A DNA stretch of 64,000 nt, taken from the NCBI GenBank assembly GCA_037142735.1, contig JBAXAB010000001.1, positions 62,001 through 126,000 of the forward strand. Direction: 5' to 3'. The stretch comes from JBAXAB01 sp037142735. GTDB taxonomy: Bacteria > Patescibacteriota > Minisyncoccia > Phycocordibacterales > CAIZLB01. The notes under the pieces are model-generated. The model did not search any database, was not told the origin of the DNA, and was given only the letters and a program-made list of their open reading frames with translations. The first letter of the stretch is position 1. Each line of letters opens with the position of its first letter. Positions 15,915 to 22,803 of the stretch are shown in pieces. The position numbers and the translations under genes are program-made.

Positions 15915-16433
15915 ATGCTTACATCAGGATTCTTGGGAACAAATCAGGTTTCTGATACTCCCAATACTTCAACAACCAACGCGATTATCACAACTGCTAG
16001 CCCAAGTGCGTTGGTTGCCTCAACAACAGCAACAGCTTCTGGGGTAACAGTTCAAGCGAAACTTAACAACAATAAAAACTACAATTTTGGCCAAAAGGTT
16101 AGAGACAATACGTCTGACAAACCTTTAATGGCTGAAATTTCTAATTGTGAATCTCACTTTAGACAGTACAACAAAGACGGCTCGGTTCTCCGAGGTATCG
16201 TAAACAATCGTGACGTTGGACTATTCCAAATTAACGAACATTACCACCTCGACCGGTCCAAGAGACTAGGTTACGACATCTATTCACCAGAAGGAAACAT
16301 TGGCTATGCCAAACTCCTTTTCAACGAAGAAGGTCCGGAACCTTGGATTTCTTCATCACCTTGTTGGTCTAAAACCTCAGCTTACCGTGACTACGTAGCA
16401 TCAACTCAGAATAACTTAGTGGCTATACAGTAA
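15915..16433 (+). CDS. Secreted lysozyme-like (transglycosylase) domain protein
   Basis: 172 aa from the first ATG. A Ser/Thr/Ala-rich linker (about residues 15-50) precedes a small lysozyme-like domain: EISNCESHFRQYNKDGSVLRG carries the likely catalytic glutamate, followed by DVGLFQINEHYH and a C-terminal ISSSPCW. Such enzymes cut peptidoglycan glycan strands. The frame remains open upstream of the ATG to a TAA near 15873 and encodes more hydrophobic residues (LIIQLTIGLA), so the true start is probably a non-ATG codon giving a full signal peptide. Confidence 0.75.
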   Translation: MLTSGFLGTNQVSDTPNTSTTNAIITTASPSALVASTTATASGVTVQAKLNNNKNYNFGQKVRDNTSDKPLMAEISNCESHFRQYNKDGSVLRGIVNNRDVGLFQINEHYHLDRSKRLGYDIYSPEGNIGYAKLLFNEEGPEPWISSSPCWSKTSAYRDYVASTQNNLVAIQ

Positions 16434-16477
16434 TCCCTTAACCTGTGCGAGAACACAAAGTTCTTATAGCACATAAC

Positions 16478-16512
16478 AAAACCACCCCTACCGTCATGGT
16501 AGGGGTGGTTTT
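16478..16512 (+). terminator. Terminator of the lysozyme-like gene
   Basis: A perfect 15-bp stem, AAAACCACCCCTACC (16478-16492) with GGTAGGGGTGGTTTT (16498-16512), five-base loop, followed by G and T/A-rich sequence. Confidence 0.88.
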
Positions 16513-16540
16513 GTATATGAAAGTATTCAGACAAACGAAA

Positions 16541-16575
16541 AGGCCTGCATCATTAGTCACTTTTGATGCAGGCCT
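16541..16575 (-). terminator. Terminator of the 16604-17176 gene
   Basis: AGGCCTGCATC (16541-16551) pairs perfectly with GATGCAGGCCT (16565-16575); in the minus orientation it is followed by TTTTC. Confidence 0.8.
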
Positions 16576-16603
16576 CGGGTTCGGTGTTGTTGTTCTGTGA
16601 TGG

Positions 16604-17176
16604 CTACGGGCCGACTTCGAAGTCGAGGTAGCCGGCAACCTCGACTGGTGGCAAAGATGGGTTCTTAACCCGGGCAACGAGATTGGCAATATCTTTGCGA
16701 CTGGCGTTCACTGGCTTGTAGGTGAAGTCGGTCTCACTGACTTCGAGATTGACACTGTTGATGTATGACCCGAGCTCTTGAGCGCGAAAGTAATCATCAG
16801 CATTCTTCTTTTTGTCGCTGTTAGCCAGAGCCTTCAGCTCTTCAAGCCTTCGGTTACCGCTTAGGATACGCAAACGCATCCTGTAATCGGCGACCCAGTA
16901 TGACCCGAAGTAGGGAAGAGACTTGGTTTTGCTCAGCTCGACAGAGGTCACCTTCCGTTCTTTGAGGGCGACGCTCACCTTGTCGATGAGCCTGGCGATT
17001 TCACCCTCTGACAATTTGGATTGCTCCATCTTATCGAGGACTTTGACCGCCTCGGCATATGGGGCGATGCGTTTTTGTGCTTTCTCCTTTTCATTTGGCA
17101 ATGAGACTGCCACCATGATCGCGGCCATAAGGCCCGCGAGCATGAAGATAGGGAGAATTTTCTGACTTTGATACAT
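16604..17176 (-). CDS. Membrane-anchored helical protein of a single-gene island
   Basis: 190 aa, not recognised. One N-terminal membrane helix (about residues 8-26) then a long, mostly helical, charged domain (EKEKAQKRIAPYAEAVKVLDK, LSEGEIARLIDKVSVAL), with a more mixed C-terminal part. Type II-like anchor or uncleaved signal, so the domain is probably outside the cell. No Shine-Dalgarno; C/A-rich leader (AACCACAAACCAACCACC). Own consensus promoter at 17291-17319 and own terminator. G+C-rich compared with the helicase gene next to it. Confidence 0.7.
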   Translation of the reverse strand: MYQSQKILPIFMLAGLMAAIMVAVSLPNEKEKAQKRIAPYAEAVKVLDKMEQSKLSEGEIARLIDKVSVALKERKVTSVELSKTKSLPYFGSYWVADYRMRLRILSGNRRLEELKALANSDKKKNADDYFRAQELGSYINSVNLEVSETDFTYKPVNASRKDIANLVARVKNPSLPPVEVAGYLDFEVGP

Positions 17177-17290
17177 GATATTGGTGGTTGGTTTGTGGTT
17201 CAGTATGAAAGGCCTTTGGACACTTGCGTGTACTCTAGCCGTTCATTGCTAAACCCAAACTCCATCACAGATGTAAAGAACTTTGATAAA

Positions 17291-17343
17291 ATAATACATT
17301 GAATATACAATAGTGTCAACGTCTCCACTTCCTGTGATATAAT
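17291..17343. promoter_or_regulatory. Divergent overlapping promoters
   Basis: Minus strand: TTGACA (17314-17319), 17-base spacer, TATTAT (17291-17296), for the 16604-17176 gene. Plus strand: TATAAT (17338-17343) only 9 bases before ATG 17353 of the helicase, with a weak -35 overlapping the minus-strand -35. The two polymerases would compete. Confidence 0.65.
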
Positions 17344-17352
17344 CTCCCTCAC

Positions 17353-19095
17353 ATGACCCAAGAACAAGCATTGAATATCTTAAAAATGGGTTACAACGCC
17401 TACATAACAGGCCCTGCAGGAAGCGGTAAAACCTACCTCCTAAACAAATATATTAAATATTTAAAGAATCGCGACGTTGAAGTCGGTATCACTGCTTCAA
17501 CTGGTATTGCAGCCACGCACATTGGTGGAGTGACCATTCATTCATGGACAGGACTCGGGATCAAAAGTGTTCTAACAGAATACGATTTGGAAGCGCTTCA
17601 AGAAAAACAATATCTATGGAAGCGCTTTGAAAAAGTTAAAATCTTGGTGATCGATGAGGTCTCGATGCTTCATCATTATCGATTAGATCTCGTCGATCGT
17701 GTATGTAAAAGTTTTAAACGAAACAACAAACCATTCGGCGGTATTCAAATTATTCTATGTGGAGACTTTTTCCAGTTACCGCCAATTTCAGCTTCGTATG
17801 AAGACGAAGGGCAGTTTATTTATCATTCATCTGCGTGGAAAAATGGAAACTTTAAAATATGTTACCTCGAAGAACAGCATCGTCAAACAGACAACGAAAC
17901 AATTTCCATTCTAAATGAAATACGAGTAAACAATGTCAGTCCTAAAAACTTGGCGTTACTAAAAAGCAAAATCGCTAAACCTCACACTGAAAAAGATGGA
18001 GCGTTTGAACCGACACGTCTCTACACTCACAATGTTGATGTAGACAATATTAATAATCGGGCTCTGGCTGATTTGAAAGAAGATGAAAAAATATATGACA
18101 TGATCACCAGGGGTGGCAACGAAGTCCTAACGGATCTCTTAAAAAAATCATGCCTCGCTATCGAGAGAATTAAATTAAAAGTGGGGGCAAAGGTTATGTT
18201 TGTTAAAAATAATTTTGAAACAGGGTATGTGAATGGAACTTTGGGAACTGTCATTGCCTTAGGCAAGAATGGTCCGACGGTCAGAACATATAAAGGCCAA
18301 GTTATAGACGTGGAACCGGCTAGTTGGAAAATCGAAGAAGATGGAAAAGTTAAAGCTGAAATTATCCAATATCCACTCCGTCTCGCTTGGGCCATTACGG
18401 TCCATAAAAGCCAAGGAATGAGTTTGGACTATGTCGAGGTAGACTTGTCTAAATCTTTTGAAAAGGGAATGGGGTATGTTGCTTTATCTCGAGTCCGTTC
18501 AATAGAAGGACTTCGAATAATTGGCCTGAACGATATGGCCCTTCAAGTGAGTGACGACATTGTAGAATATGACGAGGAACTACGCGAAAAATCAGCAGGG
18601 GCAGTTCGAGGACTTTTACAATTGGAAAATGCTGACATAAAAAAACGACAAGTAGATTTTTTAAAGCATATTGGTGCTAACAATCTTGATCCGGATGATA
18701 ATATAAAAAATTATACTAAAAGTAATAGGGCAGGGGACAAAAAGAAAAACACCAGAACAAGCACTTTCGATCTGACTAAAAATTTAATAATGGAAGGTCA
18801 CACTCTGGATGAAGTTTCTCGCTTACGCAATCTAAAACCTGAAACCATTCTTGAACACTGTGAAAAAATTCTAGAAGGGGATGCATTTTTTGATTTCTCA
18901 TCAATATATAAATCTGTCAGTATTCGAAAACAGCAAAGAATTCTAGCGGCTTTTAAAAAGGCTCACAAACTGGGCGAGTCTACTAAATTGGTATTAGAAA
19001 AACTTTCTCTGGCTCCAGTTAAGCACCTTTTAGACAACACTTTTAGTTATGTTGAAATCCGGGCAATTCGCATGATGCTTATTCAGGGGTTGTGA
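17353..19095 (+). CDS. PIF1/RecD-type DNA helicase with C-terminal HTH domain
   Basis: 580 aa superfamily 1 helicase. Walker A ITGPAGSGKTYLL (about residue 18), Walker B ILVIDEVSMLHHYR, GDFFQLPPIS, and the C-terminal motor motif AITVHKSQGMSLDYVEVDLS followed by GYVALSRVRS. Residues about 470-515 (NLIMEGHTLDEVSRLRNLKPETILEHCEKI) form a helix-turn-helix of the type found at the end of some PIF1-like and RecQ-like proteins. Role: unwinding DNA in repair or replication restart. Probably leaderless message. Confidence 0.92.
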   Translation: MTQEQALNILKMGYNAYITGPAGSGKTYLLNKYIKYLKNRDVEVGITASTGIAATHIGGVTIHSWTGLGIKSVLTEYDLEALQEKQYLWKRFEKVKILVIDEVSMLHHYRLDLVDRVCKSFKRNNKPFGGIQIILCGDFFQLPPISASYEDEGQFIYHSSAWKNGNFKICYLEEQHRQTDNETISILNEIRVNNVSPKNLALLKSKIAKPHTEKDGAFEPTRLYTHNVDVDNINNRALADLKEDEKIYDMITRGGNEVLTDLLKKSCLAIERIKLKVGAKVMFVKNNFETGYVNGTLGTVIALGKNGPTVRTYKGQVIDVEPASWKIEEDGKVKAEIIQYPLRLAWAITVHKSQGMSLDYVEVDLSKSFEKGMGYVALSRVRSIEGLRIIGLNDMALQVSDDIVEYDEELREKSAGAVRGLLQLENADIKKRQVDFLKHIGANNLDPDDNIKNYTKSNRAGDKKKNTRTSTFDLTKNLIMEGHTLDEVSRLRNLKPETILEHCEKILEGDAFFDFSSIYKSVSIRKQQRILAAFKKAHKLGESTKLVLEKLSLAPVKHLLDNTFSYVEIRAIRMMLIQGL

Positions 19096-19109
19096 TGTGT
19101 AAAATATGA

Positions 19110-19115
19110 TATAAT
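19110..19115 (+). promoter_or_regulatory. -10 box, probably leaderless gene
   Basis: TATAAT ends 10 bases before ATG 19126. Confidence 0.5.
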
Positions 19116-19125
19116 TTTTACATAT

Positions 19126-19617
19126 ATGTTTTATTTTAATCAAATCATGCCCTACATACTTTTGACACTTACTATTCTTCCAACGTCTTTGCTCTTGGTC
19201 TATTCTGCTTTTGAAATTATATGGTCACACAAGCTTTCAATAAAGCCATCTTGGATTTTTACTAAAGCCTCTTTTCTTTTAATTGGGGTTTCTCTGGGTC
19301 ATCTTTTATTATCAATCGGGGATAGAGGACTGGGCTTGATACCGTACGTTCATAATTCTTTTTTCGAAATTGCTTTTTATATTTACAACCTTCTTGCAGG
19401 AGCCTACATCTGGAAACTTATCCGAATTTCATGGCCACACAAAATTGGAATGCTTCTTGTTAAGCAACACATACTTGCCCTAGTGGTTAGATTGATAACT
19501 CGCATTCAAAAGTTCTTGATAGACAGCTATTTTGTGCACATTATTGCCTTTATCGCCCTACTCTTACTACTAGTCAGCTCTCTGTTTGGCAAAAACCTAT
19601 ACGTACAGATTAGATAA
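19126..19617 (+). CDS. Multi-pass membrane protein of unknown function
   Basis: 163 aa with about four hydrophobic segments (near residues 5-25, 42-65, 75-95 and 130-155). No motif recognised. It follows the helicase gene by 30 bp but has its own -10 box. Composition is core-like. A weak terminator hairpin follows at 19620-19641. Confidence 0.6.
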   Translation: MFYFNQIMPYILLTLTILPTSLLLVYSAFEIIWSHKLSIKPSWIFTKASFLLIGVSLGHLLLSIGDRGLGLIPYVHNSFFEIAFYIYNLLAGAYIWKLIRISWPHKIGMLLVKQHILALVVRLITRIQKFLIDSYFVHIIAFIALLLLLVSSLFGKNLYVQIR

Positions 19618-19619
19618 AT

Positions 19620-19641
19620 ACCCTTATTTGTAGGGTTGTTT
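19620..19641 (+). terminator. Weak terminator of the 19126-19617 gene
   Basis: ACCCT (19620-19624) pairs with AGGGT (19632-19636), followed by TGTTT. Confidence 0.45.
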
Positions 19642-19646
19642 CACGC

Positions 19647-19779
19647 TTGACAAACAATCTAAATAGTAGGATAATATACCTAGTAGATAGGGGTTCTTTA
19701 CATTGGTTCAGATGGGCTTTCAAGGATGCAAAAAGGATGGGTCCAGACAAGACCTTTTCTCCTTGCATCTTTGGAAAGC
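19647..19779 (+). promoter_or_regulatory. Promoter and long hairpin leader of the 19833 gene
   Basis: TTGACA (19647-19652), 17-base spacer, GATAAT (19670-19675). The leader then holds a long imperfect stem-loop at 19716-19779: GCTTTC with GAAAGC, AAGGATGCAA with TTGCATCTTT and AAAGG with CCTTT, about 20 bp in total. Next comes a C/A-rich stretch (ACCACCACACCTAACCACC) directly before the ATG. Confidence 0.7.
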
Positions 19780-19832
19780 TTACGCCGCCCAAGGGTCACA
19801 CCACCACACCTAACCACCACCGACCACCCACC

Positions 19833-20333
19833 ATGAAAAACATCACCCGCAGCGCCTTCCGTAGGCAAGAACGAAACAAAGGCATTGTAGCCATCGCTGC
19901 AACCTTCGTGATCGCTTTGATCATCGCCGCATTTGCATTCGTCGTCTGGGCTCACACCGAGAACCCCGACAACTGGAAGGCAGAGGCGAAACTGGGAATG
20001 AAGCGTCAGCAAGCCGCGAGGTTTGTTGTCGAGACTCTCCGCGAAGTGAGAATGTTCCAGCAGGAACTCTCAGCGGAGAAAAAAATCACGGTTGCCAAAG
20101 CACTAGCCGAAGTCAAAGAAGGCCTCGCGGACATCAACAACCCTCCAAGCCGACTAACAACTGAGCGGCTGCGCAAGTCACTGGCGAACATCCGCATCTA
20201 CGAGCACCCCGTGTTCGAAGAGCTCCTGGAGGAATCCGGAGCCGACTGGTTGCCGACCATTCGTGAGTGCCTCCTTGGGGTGTCAACACACCGCGAGGTC
20301 AAGCTCATCGTCCAAAGCGCCGAAATCGAGTAG
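19833..20333 (+). CDS. Membrane-anchored helical protein of a single-gene island
   Basis: 166 aa, not recognised. Start chosen at 19833 because the frame upstream crosses the leader hairpin and the promoter; the C/A-rich stretch ends exactly at this ATG. A basic N-terminus (MKNITRSAFRRQERNKG) and one membrane helix (about residues 18-42) anchor a helical, charged domain (RFVVETLREVRMFQQEL, LTTERLRKSLANIRIY). G+C-rich relative to neighbours. Same overall plan as 16604-17176 but no clear sequence similarity by eye. Confidence 0.72.
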   Translation: MKNITRSAFRRQERNKGIVAIAATFVIALIIAAFAFVVWAHTENPDNWKAEAKLGMKRQQAARFVVETLREVRMFQQELSAEKKITVAKALAEVKEGLADINNPPSRLTTERLRKSLANIRIYEHPVFEELLEESGADWLPTIRECLLGVSTHREVKLIVQSAEIE

Positions 20334-20378
20334 GGGAATAAAGTACCCGAGCTCGGCAAGAGGCCTTCGGGCCAAAAG

Positions 20379-20440
20379 ACACCTGCGCGTAGCACTTCGA
20401 AAGAAATCTTCAAAAATTTCCCGAAGCGCACGCCAGGTGT
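20379..20440 (+). terminator. Terminator of the 19833-20333 gene
   Basis: ACACCTG (20379-20385) with CAGGTGT (20434-20440), continuing inward imperfectly to CTTCG/CGAAG, followed by a long T-rich run. Confidence 0.8.
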
Positions 20441-20544
20441 TTTCTTTTTTATTTTTTGTAAAAGAATTGATAAATAGACAATATTTAAATTTCCCATTTT
20501 TGATGAAAATGTGTAGAGGGGATATAGGTCGAGAGTATATATGT

Positions 20545-20956
20545 ATGTCGCACAATATATCTTTTGCGACATGTGCCTATAGGCAGACTCTGAATGCACT
20601 ACTTGGTTCTATCAACAAAGCCATGCTAGTCTTATGCACAGACCAAGCTCCATTTGCTTTTCAAATGAATCAGGTCAAATTCACCGCAACCCAAATCCAC
20701 AACTGCCACAAATGAAAAAAAAATAATCCTTGCAATTCAACCACAGCGATCTGATCTTAGGCACCGTCCACTGTTATTTTCTGTGCCGATACCTCAGTAC
20801 CAATGCCATCGGCCGTTTCTTCAATTGCCCGTTGGAATGTTGAAGAGATTCTACAATGCCGGTGCCACTGTATGTAGGCGCTAAAGTTCACATTCACCCA
20901 AAACAAAAAACAACCCAAACCTACCGTCGCCGCAAGGCCGCGGTAGTTTGTTTTTT
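20545..20956 (+). pseudogene. Possible decayed island gene
   Basis: This 700-bp stretch between 20334 and 21033 has no convincing intact gene, yet it has the island layout. A hairpin ATGTCGCA/TGCGACAT (20545-20552, 20565-20572) stands where leaders have one. A C/A-rich stretch ends in ATG at 20713, and CTACCG...CGGTAG (20921-20946) plus a T-run closes it. The ATG is followed by nine A and a stop; in the +1-shifted frame the reading continues as MKKKIILAIQ and stays open to a TAA near 20883. Probably a frameshifted remnant. A functional RNA is the alternative. Confidence 0.35.
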
Positions 20957-21004
20957 ATTGAAGGGGACTCGACTTCCCTATTTTGCCTTTTTATAAAACA
21001 ACAA

Positions 21005-21032
21005 CCCCGCGTGGACAGATTTCCACACGGGG
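21005..21032 (-). terminator. Terminator of the 21034-22425 gene
   Basis: CCCCGCGTGG (21005-21014) pairs with CCACACGGGG (21023-21032) with one mismatch; T-rich in the minus orientation. The stop codon touches the stem. Confidence 0.75.
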
Positions 21033-21033
21033 G

Positions 21034-22425
21034 TTAAGGTTTGTTTTTTAGTGATTCGCCAGGTTCTAAACCCGACGCTTGATGTTCAATCCTTTGGTGC
21101 ACCCGAACCAAGTGCCCTGGGATGATATTAAACATGAGTAGCTGTGCGAGCTGGACAATAAACGGATCTGAGCCAGTGATGAGTCTCTTGTGCAGACGAA
21201 GGCGCCCGTAGATGTGATCACCGTCGAGGAGCTCAACCAGCATGCTATCACCTTTCTTTGTAACCTTGATCTTTGCGATAACTGGCACTCCAATTTTCCG
21301 GAAGTACTTGGTCCATTCGGCTTTGACCTTGACCCATTCATCTTGGTCTGCAGGTCCAAGTATGATGCCGAAGGACGCGAACACTGACAAAGGCTCAGTG
21401 ACTTCCTCGGTTATCCGACCAGGTAAATCCGCGACCACCAGCTTTGGACCAGGCAGTGATTGAAGCTCGAACATAGACCTCACAGATTCCTGCACAAGCT
21501 CTGGGGTCCACTCACGCTTATTGGCTTTGGATATTCGCCTGTTTGGAACTGCATGGTTTCTGATAGAATCTGCCACCGGATCTGCGAGGTCAAGCATCTT
21601 CATCAATGCACGTAGTTTACGGATCCTTCTCCAGGGTCCAGGCCGATTACGTAGGCAGTCGAGCTGGCTAGAAAACTCGACGTCCAGTGCAGGCATAGTG
21701 GTGCTTTTACTTGTAGCCGGTGGTCCCCCAATCAAGATTGTTGGTCCTCCCATAAGCATCAAATAAACTACCAACGCCTCGTCCAAGATCATCTGCTTGT
21801 AGCCAGTGATATGCCTTAAGCGATCGGGATCTGTAATACCCTTTCGTCTTTCACTAATTGGGGTAGTAAGAGGCCGAGCATATGCTCCGAGTCTGTAGCG
21901 CAGTTGACTGAGCTCTTCGTACACGCACTTTACCTTAGCATCGAGCTTGTCCGCGATGACGGCTGGGTTGAGGCTCTCCGAATGAATTCGGTCGAACACC
22001 TTAGCACAATCAGCCATCGCTTTTTTGGGTTTACCATGGCGGGAAAGCTGGCCAGTGAAGGCCAACCACTTCCTCCACGCCGTTTTTTGTTTTCCTCCAA
22101 ACGAAAAGAAATGTCTCATCCCTTTCAGTTGGAAACGATTTGCATGACAGAGGCCATCCACTGCCAATAATTCTTCGACCAGACCTTGCAAACTCTTTTC
22201 AGAGAGATTAAGGTCGACTATTGCGCCGCATCCACTGAAGAAATCTGCTGGTGACTTTTCAGTCCTCGACAGAGAATTCCAGCGAATGTGATGCTTGCCA
22301 AGGAATGACCCTCGGGCTGTTTTAGCCTTGCTTAAGAGCCAATAGACGAAAGCGTCTAGGGGGCGAAAAGGAAGTGGTATCAACACAATCCTCAGGGCAC
22401 CCTTCGGTAATTGTGTGATGTTCAC
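21034..22425 (-). CDS. Unrecognised P-loop NTPase-like protein, largest island gene
   Basis: 463 aa. The N-terminal half (about 1-225) is basic and helical with no known motif. Near residue 232 comes ILIGGPPATSKSTTMPALD, which fits a Walker A loop (GPPATSKS) with serine in place of the usual glycine. Near residue 340 PKLVVADLPGRITEE looks like a Walker B or DxxG switch. The C-terminal third returns to basic helices. GTG start, because no in-frame ATG fits and a promoter and hairpin lie just upstream. G+C-rich. Family and substrate unknown; it could be a small-molecule kinase or a GTPase-like ATPase. Confidence 0.7.
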   Translation of the reverse strand: MNITQLPKGALRIVLIPLPFRPLDAFVYWLLSKAKTARGSFLGKHHIRWNSLSRTEKSPADFFSGCGAIVDLNLSEKSLQGLVEELLAVDGLCHANRFQLKGMRHFFSFGGKQKTAWRKWLAFTGQLSRHGKPKKAMADCAKVFDRIHSESLNPAVIADKLDAKVKCVYEELSQLRYRLGAYARPLTTPISERRKGITDPDRLRHITGYKQMILDEALVVYLMLMGGPTILIGGPPATSKSTTMPALDVEFSSQLDCLRNRPGPWRRIRKLRALMKMLDLADPVADSIRNHAVPNRRISKANKREWTPELVQESVRSMFELQSLPGPKLVVADLPGRITEEVTEPLSVFASFGIILGPADQDEWVKVKAEWTKYFRKIGVPVIAKIKVTKKGDSMLVELLDGDHIYGRLRLHKRLITGSDPFIVQLAQLLMFNIIPGHLVRVHQRIEHQASGLEPGESLKNKP

Positions 22426-22447
22426 TTTTTGTATGTAAATGACCTAA

Positions 22448-22554
22448 TGCTCCATCCATCGGAGCACTTTGGTCCGTTTTGTTGAAGCGGGTTTGGGGCC
22501 CAGATGGATTGGAAAACTAGGCCAAATTTAACATTTTATTTTGCATTTCGTCAA
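22448..22554 (-). promoter_or_regulatory. Promoter and leader hairpin of the 21034-22425 gene
   Basis: Minus-strand TTGACG (22549-22554), 17-base spacer, TTAAAT (22526-22531). The leader of about 95 bases contains TGCTCC (22448-22453) / GGAGCA (22461-22466). Confidence 0.6.
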
Positions 22555-22563
22555 CATTTCCGT

Positions 22564-22803
22564 TTACCCGTTTATAATACTTTTTATGAAGTGGAAAATA
22601 TCTACCAAATCGTTCCATACAAGAATCAAGAGGTCTTTAACATAGAGTCCAAATTCTCTGACTGCAGGTTTAGCCAACACTGTCGTAATATTAATACCCA
22701 ACAGATGAAGCATGACTATTGAAATAATAATGGCTACGATGAATTCGATAAATCCTCCTGATTTGTTACGATAGCCTTTGTACCTTTGTAAATTATGCTT
22801 CAT
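22564..22803 (-). CDS. Small membrane protein at the end of the asnB operon
   Basis: 79 aa, not recognised. Basic N-terminus with GGF, then a hydrophobic segment (about residues 19-42) and an amphipathic C-terminal region. It overlaps the end of asnB by 11 bases, so the two are translated from one message. Core-like composition. Small proteins of this plan are common at operon ends in CPR genomes; no function is known. Confidence 0.65.
   Translation of the reverse strand: MKHNLQRYKGYRNKSGGFIEFIVAIIISIVMLHLLGINITTVLAKPAVREFGLYVKDLLILVWNDLVDIFHFIKSIING

Noticed and set aside
20263..20715. Plus-strand frame of 150 codons
   Set aside because: It overlaps the end of the 19833 gene in another frame and crosses its terminator hairpin.
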